Part shown: in pieces, positions 1-5,438 of the stretch
Position numbering within the stretch: the first letter of the stretch is position 1
Layout of the letters: each line of letters opens with the position of its first letter
From: CAZOMR01 sp964580655
GTDB taxonomy: Bacteria; RBG-13-61-14; CAZOMR01
DNA: 7,323 nucleotides
Direction of reading: 5' to 3'
NCBI GenBank assembly: GCA_964580655.1
Contig: CAZOMR010000175.1
Location: forward strand, 1 to 7,323
Notes under the pieces: generated by a model
Database searches by the model: none
Seen by the model: only the letters and a program-made list of their open reading frames with translations
What the model was told of the DNA's origin: nothing
Position numbers and translations under genes: made by a program

Positions 1-27
1 TTCCAATAAAATCACCCTCTCCTCAAT

Positions 28-48
28 CCTCTCCCATCCAGGGAGAGG
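28..48. repeat. Perfect 8-bp stem, 5-nt loop hairpin in AT-rich intergenic DNA
   Basis: CCTCTCCC (28-35) and GGGAGAGG (41-48) are exact reverse complements around the loop ATCCA. It lies in a pyrimidine/purine-rich context running to about 60. There is no T-run on either side on either strand, so it does not look like an intrinsic terminator. From memory, CCCTCTCCC...GGGAGAGGG palindromes are common dispersed intergenic repeats in environmental bacteria, so a REP-like element is the most likely reading. Confidence 0.6.
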
Positions 49-145
49 AAGCAAGGGGAGTAAAAATTCATTTAATTGTGACTTATTCAACAGCCCCGAT
101 ATCCCTTTTTATTATTGATGTTGGCTATTGGCATATTTTTTTTTC

Positions 146-163
146 ATCTGTGCAATCTGTGGA
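146..163. repeat. Tandem 9-mer, two units
   Basis: ATCTGTGCA (146-154) is followed directly by ATCTGTGGA (155-163), 8 of 9 identical. It comes just after a run of nine T residues (136-144). I see no gene here. Similar ATCTGTG-type doublets occur as dispersed intergenic sequence in many environmental genomes (recollection, not checked). Confidence 0.5.
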
Positions 164-180
164 TAAAAAGTTGCTCTCAA

Positions 181-336
181 CTGTCTCAATTTAATGTAGG
201 TAGGTGGTGCAGTAATTGAGACAGGTGTTCAGATATTGAGACGCGTTCCTTGATTTCAAAGGTTTTTTTTAGTGTCTCAAAAGTTGAAGACCCCCTTCAG
301 AAATTGAGACAGGATTGTCTCATAATTAATGAGACT
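181..336. repeat. Cluster of seven GAGAC/GTCTC sites; possible 130-bp MITE-like element
   Basis: The core GAGAC occurs in both orientations at 183-187 (-), 218-222 (+), 238-242 (+), 274-278 (-), 306-310 (+), 317-321 (-) and 331-335 (+). The extended unit is close to AATTGAGACAGG (214-225 and 302-313 are exact copies). CTGTCTCAATTT (181-192) is the exact reverse complement of AAATTGAGACAG (301-312), so 182-311 can be read as a 130-bp segment with perfect 11-bp inverted ends beginning TG and ending CA. The last two sites form a hairpin: GTCTCAT (317-323), loop AATTA, ATGAGAC (329-335). Inverted TG...CA ends with several subterminal copies of the same site are typical of transposase-binding ends such as those of the IS21 family. 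No transposase gene is in the window and I see no target-site duplication. An array of regulator binding sites is the alternative. Confidence 0.6.
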
Positions 337-432
337 GCCCCTGAAGCTATGAAAGCGGATGACTATGAAGCCTTCCTAGACGCCCGAGAGAAAGCAATCA
401 TGGCAGAGATCATAAGCCGTTGCATGCTATGA
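250..432 (+). CDS. Doubtful 60-codon ORF; possible 3' remnant of a lost gene
   Basis: It opens at a TTG (250) and ends at TGA (430-432), with no recognisable ribosome binding site. Its first 29 codons or so run through the GAGAC repeat cluster, so that part is unlikely to be true protein. The remaining residues, from APEAMKADDYEAFLDAREKA to the C-terminal SRCML, are polar and helical and look like the natural C-terminus of a protein. One explanation is that an insertion bounded by the repeats cut off the 5' part of a gene and left this 3' tail. I do not recognise the family. The DYEAFL-type ending loosely resembles C-terminal helices of some defence or DUF262-like proteins, but that is too weak to name it. 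It may equally be non-coding. Confidence 0.22.
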   Translation: MISKVFFSVSKVEDPLQKLRQDCLIINETAPEAMKADDYEAFLDAREKAIMAEIISRCML

Positions 433-486
433 TAAACAACATCACATCTTGGCTTTCCGATTTTTCGGTTCAGGAGTCGGGGATTT

Positions 487-513
487 GGGAATTCGGGGGA
501 CAGGATATTTAAA
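487..513. repeat. REP-like segment (GGGAATTCGGGGGACA...)
   Basis: The stretch starts GGGAATTCGGGGGACAGG and continues into an AT-rich tail ending TTTAAA. From memory this closely resembles the GAATTCGGGGGACAC...TTAATT sequences that flank IS200-like Y1 (REP-associated tyrosine) transposase genes in many environmental bacteria. Only one half-site is present and there is no Y1 transposase in the window, so it would be a solitary or decayed copy. The match is from recollection and was not searched. Confidence 0.35.
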
Positions 514-580
514 CCGAGAAACGCTGTGCATTCTTCATGCGGGTTGAAAAACTCATTTAGAAATTATTTTGAATCTTTAT

Positions 581-607
581 CTTGGCCGTCTTGGTGTCCT
601 GGTGGTG
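581..607. repeat. Degenerate tandem 9-mer, three units
   Basis: CTTGGCCGT (581-589), CTTGGTGTC (590-598) and CTGGTGGTG (599-607) are consecutive 9-nt units sharing a CTTGG/CTGG start. On the minus strand it reads as the ACCAAGAC-type array often seen between genes in environmental bacterial genomes (recollection). It lies just beyond the stop codon of the glycosidase gene, within its likely 3' untranslated region. Confidence 0.5.
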
Positions 608-634
608 AATAATCCGGGTTAATTAATCCCACAC

Positions 635-2986
635 CTATAATTTGATTTTTATCTTCCGCGACTGTGGAGAAAATCGGATTCGGGTTAATTCGGCTTCAAA
701 TTCTTTTCCATCCACCCAGGCCTGGCGGATGTTCTGTGGGAGGCACCATTCTATTCGGGTAGGAGGGTTGCGGAAGGGGCTCTGGAAGGAGAGGGTAGCT
801 TCATCTTTGTCAAATTCTATGGCAAAGCTCACGGGGCCGAAATGACTTGCCGCATTCGTGACCGAAAGCCTTGCCCCGGGCTTAAACCATGTTCGGGGAA
901 GAATGGGCGTGATGAGAAGCGTGTCTTTCTCTTCAAGCAGACAAAGATTTCTGAGAAAGACCAGCCAGTCGGCAACAGCCCAGCCATGATGACCATCGCC
1001 CATGCATCCCCCATGGGTCCGGGGATGAATGGCTTCCGGCCAGGTCCAGGTCGAGCTAGCCTTGTCAAGCAGATAGCTTACCAGGGGCCAGGCGGACTGG
1101 CTTTTTTGCATCAGGTAACACTGCGCTATGTGCAGGGTAAGATAAGGGTTGATCCCGGAGTGAACCATGTGCTGAAAAAAGCCGTTCTCATAAAAGCTCT
1201 TGCGCCTGAGCTCGGCCACGGTATTTACGAACCTCGCATCATCCGCATTGAAAAGACGCAAAGGATATACACCGGCAAGGACCCCGACGGCCGCAGAGTC
1301 CAGCCTGCGATAAGGGCTTGACGGGATAACCTGCTGACCTGATTTTTTCCCGCACCAGGCAATGGCCTTTTCAACATCGGCCAGATAGAGCTCAAACTCT
1401 TTCTGAAAATATTCTTGATCCTCTTTGTGTCCAAGCACTTTTGCCGCGAATGCCAGGTCCCGGAGTCCTGCCAGGCCCCAGAAGTTGTCCCAGAAATAAT
1501 AATCATTAGGCCCGAAATGCTCAGCCGAGAACCCGGCAGGGAGCAGACCGGCATGCGGCTTTTTCGCGGATAAGGATTTCTTGCGAGTGCGGATGATCCA
1601 CTCGCCGGCCCGGCGCAAAGATGGGAAAAGCTCATTGAGAATTCTGAGGTCCTGGGTGAGACGGTAATGCTCCAGGACCGGCCAGATGCCCTGACCGGCG
1701 GAATCCCACTCGCCTTCCTGGCTGAGAAAAAATCCGTCCTTGAGCTGGCTAGAAGGATATGCCTTGAGTTTTCTCGCCGCGCTCTCGTGAAAGCCTGTTA
1801 CATCCAGGGCCGAGACCATGTAAGCGGAATCACGGAACCAGAAGTGATGATATGTGAAAGGCCCTGGCGTGATGATGTCCCCGTCATCCAGGAGAAGAAG
1901 ATACTTCTTGTTAGCCTCAAAGCACTGGTTCAGACGCTCATCCGGAAAGCTCACCTGCATGCCCCGGCTCGTACGCTCATGCCAGCGTGTTTCCACAGTG
2001 GCCCGCTCGCTTCCCGGGTCAAACGAAAAAAGGGATAGCGCACGCTCCCTGGAAATTCCTTCAGGAGAGATGAGAGCCAGCGTGGAAAAACTCCGGCCCT
2101 CACCCGGTTCAAGCTCTACCTTCCACCCTGCAAGCCCGGTGCAAAGCCCCACCGGACAGCTAATCATTTCACGGCGGTCCGGCTCAGGAACCTGGAAGGA
2201 TATGTCTCCTTCATGATAGTTTGAACAGGAGACAATATCGGGCTTCTCAAGAAAAAGCACACCCGGGGTTCCGTTGATCATGTATAATCCCGGGTCCTCG
2301 TAGGATAGTTCATGGATCAATGCCACGCCCTCCGGATTGAAGGGCCTGACCGAGCAATAAAGATAAAAGGATCGCGGAATCTCATCATGGTTCTCCACCC
2401 GGACCTGCTCAACGGCCAGGTCCAGGTCGGAATCCCTGCCAGCCCAGGCCTCAATGATAAGTGCCAGACCCCTATCCTCTATCCGCGTGACCACGCGCGG
2501 GGCATGACCTTCAAGGGTCTGGCTCGCCTCCGACATCCGTGATGGAGCAATGAGGTTCCCATCGTGCCCTCCATGTCCTTCGGACCAGAGCCAGAAATCC
2601 AGGGACCATGCCTCGGTAAAGGGCGTGAGCATTCCACGCGGATCAATGATGGCTTCATGAGCGGAATCAAGGTTTCCGATCCCGGTCCAGTTGCGCTCTG
2701 TCAAGTTTAAACTGATCGGATTGAATCCACGCGGCAGAAAGCTCTCGGAATCCGGAGAGAACTGCTTTTCCGCCCAGAAGGGAAGAACCCAGTCCAGGCA
2801 CACCTGTAATGATTGATTGGTGAGAACCCCACGCAAGACCATGGGAATGCCCATTTTGATCAGCCGCATGGGAAAAGCCACAGGCCCTGGCTTGCCAAGA
2901 TGAAGGAAAGCCCGGGCATACCGAAGACCCTGTGTCCAGGAATTCCCGGAAAGCCTATTCCATATCCAGTCGCTTACCATCCCCAT
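635..2986 (-). CDS. Six-hairpin glycosidase-like protein (amylo-alpha-1,6-glucosidase / GH15-GH63-like fold)
   Basis: A 783-aa protein with no signal peptide or membrane segment, so probably cytoplasmic. Residues about 80-330 are rich in beta-strand, residues about 345-700 carry the repeated helical pattern of an (alpha/alpha)6 barrel, and the last 80 residues look like a beta-rich cap. Barrel landmarks are WFRDSAYM (383-390), EGEWDSAGQGIWP (424-436), YFWDNFWGLAGL (497-508) and WPEAIHPRTHGG (649-660). The acids D386, D428 and E651 are candidate catalytic residues by analogy with inverting six-hairpin enzymes; assigning roles is inference. The likely job is hydrolysis of an oligosaccharide or glucoside, but substrate and exact GH family cannot be read from sequence alone. 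The start at 2986 has a purine-rich AAGGGGGG about 10 nt upstream; a second ATG two codons inside (2980) is an alternative. It is divergent from the oxidoreductase gene, with about 100 bp between them. Confidence 0.8.
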   Translation of the reverse strand: MGMVSDWIWNRLSGNSWTQGLRYARAFLHLGKPGPVAFPMRLIKMGIPMVLRGVLTNQSLQVCLDWVLPFWAEKQFSPDSESFLPRGFNPISLNLTERNWTGIGNLDSAHEAIIDPRGMLTPFTEAWSLDFWLWSEGHGGHDGNLIAPSRMSEASQTLEGHAPRVVTRIEDRGLALIIEAWAGRDSDLDLAVEQVRVENHDEIPRSFYLYCSVRPFNPEGVALIHELSYEDPGLYMINGTPGVLFLEKPDIVSCSNYHEGDISFQVPEPDRREMISCPVGLCTGLAGWKVELEPGEGRSFSTLALISPEGISRERALSLFSFDPGSERATVETRWHERTSRGMQVSFPDERLNQCFEANKKYLLLLDDGDIITPGPFTYHHFWFRDSAYMVSALDVTGFHESAARKLKAYPSSQLKDGFFLSQEGEWDSAGQGIWPVLEHYRLTQDLRILNELFPSLRRAGEWIIRTRKKSLSAKKPHAGLLPAGFSAEHFGPNDYYFWDNFWGLAGLRDLAFAAKVLGHKEDQEYFQKEFELYLADVEKAIAWCGKKSGQQVIPSSPYRRLDSAAVGVLAGVYPLRLFNADDARFVNTVAELRRKSFYENGFFQHMVHSGINPYLTLHIAQCYLMQKSQSAWPLVSYLLDKASSTWTWPEAIHPRTHGGCMGDGHHGWAVADWLVFLRNLCLLEEKDTLLITPILPRTWFKPGARLSVTNAASHFGPVSFAIEFDKDEATLSFQSPFRNPPTRIEWCLPQNIRQAWVDGKEFEAELTRIRFSPQSRKIKIKL

Positions 2987-3036
2987 CTTCTTATAACCCC
3001 CCTTTTATCCGATCTATTCATATCATAAATCAGGGT

Positions 3037-3065
3037 TTGGCAGGAGCGAAAGTTTTTTGTAAGAT
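3037..3065 (+). promoter_or_regulatory. Candidate sigma70-type promoter for the oxidoreductase group
   Basis: TTGGCA (3037-3042, 5 of 6 to consensus) and TAAGAT (3060-3065, 4 of 6) are separated by 17 bp. Transcription would begin near 3071-3073, just before the GAGGT ribosome binding site at 3074-3078. That would give a very short leader and excludes the upstream ATG codons at 3064 and 3070 as starts. No equally good promoter was found for the minus-strand glycosidase in the same gap. Confidence 0.45.
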
Positions 3066-3087
3066 GAAAATGCGAGGTATTGAAAAC

Positions 3088-4143
3088 ATGGAAAAGGTAA
3101 GACTGGGTGTTATCGGATTGGGCAGGGTCGCGGACCTGAACATCCTGGGGTATCTTGACCATCCCGGATGCGAGCTTGCGGCCGTGTGCGACATCTCCGA
3201 AGAACTGGCCAGAAAGCGGATGGCACAATGGGGCGCGCAAAGATACTACACGGATTACCGGAAGATTCTTGATGACAATGATATTGATGCGGTGGAGATA
3301 CTTTCTCCACACAGGCTCCACCATCCCATGGTCTTGGCCGCGGCAGAGGCCGGTAAGCATGTATCTGTGCAGAAGCCCATGAGCATCTCCATCCCGGAGG
3401 CTGGAGAAATGATCGAGGCCTGCAAGAAAGCCGGGGTCAAGCTCAAGGTGTTCGAGAACTTTGTGTTTTATCCTCCATACCGCAAGGCCAGGGAACTGAT
3501 AAAACAAGGCGCGATCGGCGAGCCGCTGTCCATCAACATAAAACTCGGAGGGGGCATCGGGGGATGGTGGGTTCCGCTCAAGACATGGCTCTGGCGGGTC
3601 AACTGGGATGAGTGCGGAGGCGGCCCATCTATCTATGATGACGGCTACCATAAACTCTCAATAGCACGCTGGTTCTTCGGGGAAATAGATAGGGTCAAGG
3701 CGTGGGTGGATTTCAGTTTCGGCGTGATAGACTGCCCGGCAATGATTACATGGCGATACAAGGAAGCAGGCAGGCTGGGAGTATGGGAAGTCAACATGTC
3801 CGTGAACATGCAGATGAATGCCACATACTACGGTGCTGACGAGAGGGTGGAGATAACCGGTTCGGAAGGAGTTATCTGGGTGACCCGATGCACATCACGG
3901 CTCATGGAAATCCCTCCGCTTATCCTCTATCACGGGGGAGGGAGCCACTGTTTTGATGATATGCGCGATGACTGGGGCGACAGCTTCCATGATTCTGGCC
4001 GGGACTTCATTGACGCAATCCTGGAGGACCGAGACCCTGTTTTGACCGGGGAAGACGGCCTGGCATTGATGAGGTTCTGGAAGGCCATATACCATTCATA
4101 CGAGCAAGGAAAAGAGGTCAGGCCGGAGGACATGAAGGATTAA
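3088..4143 (+). CDS. Gfo/Idh/MocA family NAD(P)-dependent oxidoreductase
   Basis: A 351-aa protein of the usual family length. The N-terminal Rossmann fold opens with GVIGLGRVA (7-15; G10, G12 and A15 form the GxGxxA dinucleotide-binding turn). The catalytic-lysine motif is present as VQKP (K96), with Gln in place of the usual Glu. The C-terminal alpha/beta domain carries a CGGGPSIYDDGYHKL segment (176-190) matching the GGGxxxDxGxH motif, with H188 as catalytic histidine. The protein therefore looks catalytically competent, oxidising or reducing a sugar, inositol or sugar-acid hydroxyl in the cytoplasm; the substrate is not predictable. The start at 3088 is chosen because GAGGT (3074-3078) sits 9 nt upstream; the open frame extends to an ATG at 2932, but that part overlaps the divergent promoter region and is not protein-like. 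It is followed by the 88-aa gene after 33 bp. Confidence 0.93.
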   Translation: MEKVRLGVIGLGRVADLNILGYLDHPGCELAAVCDISEELARKRMAQWGAQRYYTDYRKILDDNDIDAVEILSPHRLHHPMVLAAAEAGKHVSVQKPMSISIPEAGEMIEACKKAGVKLKVFENFVFYPPYRKARELIKQGAIGEPLSINIKLGGGIGGWWVPLKTWLWRVNWDECGGGPSIYDDGYHKLSIARWFFGEIDRVKAWVDFSFGVIDCPAMITWRYKEAGRLGVWEVNMSVNMQMNATYYGADERVEITGSEGVIWVTRCTSRLMEIPPLILYHGGGSHCFDDMRDDWGDSFHDSGRDFIDAILEDRDPVLTGEDGLALMRFWKAIYHSYEQGKEVRPEDMKD

Positions 4144-4144
4144 C

Positions 4145-4171
4145 AAAGGAGCAAAGGGGACGAAAGGGACG
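4145..4171 (+). promoter_or_regulatory. Purine-rich repeated SD-like array before the 88-aa gene
   Basis: AAAGGAGC (4145-4152), AAAGGGGACG (4153-4162) and AAAGGGACG (4163-4171) are three successive variants of one unit. The last, AAAGGGA, lies 7 nt before the ATG at 4177 and fits a ribosome binding site; the first two offer additional SD-like cores. The array fills nearly all of the gap between the two genes. Confidence 0.5.
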
Positions 4172-4176
4172 AGAAG

Positions 4177-4443
4177 ATGGGCGAGGAATTAGCGGGTATC
4201 ATTTTCAGCATGGTGCGCTGGCTTGTCTTGCATCTTTCGGATAAAAGCCTTGCGAAGATAGTCAGGGTGGTCCGGAGGCTGGCTTATGCCTTTAGCGGGG
4301 ATGACAACTTGAATGGTGTCTTCAAAGAGGTGGAGAATATCTTCAAGGATGGGCCGCCCGGGACTCAGATTGTGCGCAGGATGTTGCGCGAGGCTTACCG
4401 ACCTTATGCCGTGGCTATAGTCCGCGGATTTCTGGGGGTTTGA
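4177..4443 (+). CDS. Small conserved-looking protein of unknown function, between two oxidoreductase paralogues
   Basis: An 88-aa, strongly basic and helical protein. Residues 1-37 form a hydrophobic then cationic amphipathic stretch (FSMVRWLVLHL, then KIVRVVRRLAYAF). An acidic middle follows (GDDNLNGVFKEVENIF), then a second basic helix ending in RGFLGV. There is no cleavable signal peptide, no clear transmembrane span and no cysteine. I do not recognise the family. Coding is supported by an AAAGGGA site at good spacing, by gene-like composition, and by tight packing: its TGA (4441-4443) is followed after one base by the ATG of the next gene, which implies translational coupling. The context suggests a partner or adaptor of the adjacent Gfo/Idh/MocA proteins, but this is inference only. 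Confidence 0.7.
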   Translation: MGEELAGIIFSMVRWLVLHLSDKSLAKIVRVVRRLAYAFSGDDNLNGVFKEVENIFKDGPPGTQIVRRMLREAYRPYAVAIVRGFLGV

Positions 4444-4444
4444 A

Positions 4445-5437
4445 ATGGGATTCTGGGAGAGGTTGACAAGAGGCACAGAGGAGAAGCCGGGGGTCAGAAT
4501 CGGGTTCATAGGGGATGGCCCGGATGCTGATCTGCTCAGGAAGGGGTATGAGAGACATCCGCAGGCAGAGATAATCTCGGCTGAGCCGATTGCGCGTTCG
4601 GACGAGGTTATCCGGTCTCCGGGCATTCACGCGATTGAGGTCTTTGCCAGCCCGGGGGACAGCGCCAGGGTTGCGCTCGCATGTCTCAAGGCCGGGATTC
4701 ATACCTCTGTCCCTGCGCCGCTTGCCATGAGCCTTGAGAAAGCTGACGAGTTGATTGAGACGGCAAGGAACTATGAATTGACCCTCCGAGTGCGTCAGCA
4801 GATTCTTTATTATGATCCGGTCATCAAGGCCAAAGACCTGATCAAGAAGCGAGCCATCGGCAGGCCAATCACGTTGAAGCTGATGCTCAAGGTTACCGGC
4901 ATGGACAAGCCGGACTTTGACCGGGCAGAGTGGCTTATCGAAAACCAGACGAGTTACCTGGCTCTTGCCGAAGATTTCCTGGGGCCTGTTGAAAAAATCC
5001 ATGCAAGGCTTGAAGCAAACCAGACTAATGGAATTCCATGCTCCAATGTGGTTGCCTGGAAATACTGCGAAAAACACCAGTATGGATACCTCCAGGTGGA
5101 TTTCACGCCCGGGCTCCATGTCCGAACTTTCACTGATCCGATCTACCGGGCAGTGGAGATCACCGGGACCGATGGTGTAATGTTCATCAACCGGGCCGAG
5201 GGCCAGCTTTTGCGCCAGCCGGTTCTGGTCGTTCGCGCAAAGGATAAGACCATAGTGCATGAGATGCTCAAGGATGACTGGCGCGAGGTTTTTTCAACAA
5301 TGGCCCGCGACATGGTCAGGGCGGTTATTGAAAACAAACAGCCCCGCTCGAACGCAAACTCCTCACGCAATGCCCTCCGACTCGCACTCGCGGCAAAAGA
5401 TTCAATAGAAAATGGCAGAGAGGTCTTGCTCACCTGA
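4445..5437 (+). CDS. Degenerate Gfo/Idh/MocA paralogue, probable pseudoenzyme or partner subunit
   Basis: A 330-aa protein that aligns with the upstream oxidoreductase over nearly its whole length; matching blocks include AIGRP/AIGEP, VEITGTDGV/VEITGSEGV and DDWREVF/DDWGDSF. The dinucleotide turn is kept as GFIGDGPDA (20-28; G23, G25, A28). The catalytic residues are not: where the upstream protein has VQKP, this one has VPAP (A91 replaces the lysine), and where it has DDGYH, this one has ENQTS (S170 replaces the histidine). The loop before the histidine is about 11 residues shorter and the GGG is lost. The frame is intact with no stops, so the gene is under coding constraint rather than decaying. 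It may bind nucleotide or ligand without turnover, or act as a heteromeric partner of the intact paralogue. The start at 4445 is preceded by GGGGG (4434-4438) at 6 nt. Confidence 0.85.
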   Translation: MGFWERLTRGTEEKPGVRIGFIGDGPDADLLRKGYERHPQAEIISAEPIARSDEVIRSPGIHAIEVFASPGDSARVALACLKAGIHTSVPAPLAMSLEKADELIETARNYELTLRVRQQILYYDPVIKAKDLIKKRAIGRPITLKLMLKVTGMDKPDFDRAEWLIENQTSYLALAEDFLGPVEKIHARLEANQTNGIPCSNVVAWKYCEKHQYGYLQVDFTPGLHVRTFTDPIYRAVEITGTDGVMFINRAEGQLLRQPVLVVRAKDKTIVHEMLKDDWREVFSTMARDMVRAVIENKQPRSNANSSRNALRLALAAKDSIENGREVLLT

Positions 5438-5438
5438 C

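Larger units (their letters stand above)
433..634. other. Intergenic region without a gene
   Basis: No credible ORF on either strand. It contains a 4-bp hairpin (CCGA 457-460, TCGG 465-468), the REP-like segment at 487-513, the degenerate 9-mer array at 581-607 and the palindrome TTAATTAA (619-626). It lies downstream of the minus-strand glycosidase gene, but no GC-rich stem followed by a T-run is visible in that orientation, so no intrinsic terminator is called. Confidence 0.6.

Noticed and set aside
28..48. Intrinsic terminator at the left edge
   Set aside because: The hairpin is perfect, but neither strand has a T-run after it.
181..336. CRISPR array
   Set aside because: The repeated unit is too short, occurs in both orientations and is irregularly spaced; no cas gene is present.
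842..1321. Open frame of 159 codons on the plus strand
   Set aside because: Antisense to the glycosidase gene, with no ribosome binding site and no recognisable domain.
2932..3087. N-terminal extension of the first oxidoreductase from the ATG at 2932
   Set aside because: It overlaps the divergent gene and the promoter region, and the extra 52 residues are unlike the family. GAGGT before 3088 and the promoter at 3037-3065 both favour the short form.
2974..3651. Open frame of 225 codons on the minus strand
   Set aside because: Antisense to the intact oxidoreductase and overlapping the start of the divergent glycosidase; composition is not protein-like.
4415..5260. Open frame of 281 codons on the minus strand
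   Set aside because: It lies antisense to the well-supported second oxidoreductase gene, has no recognisable motifs, and its length is explained by codon bias in the plus-strand gene.
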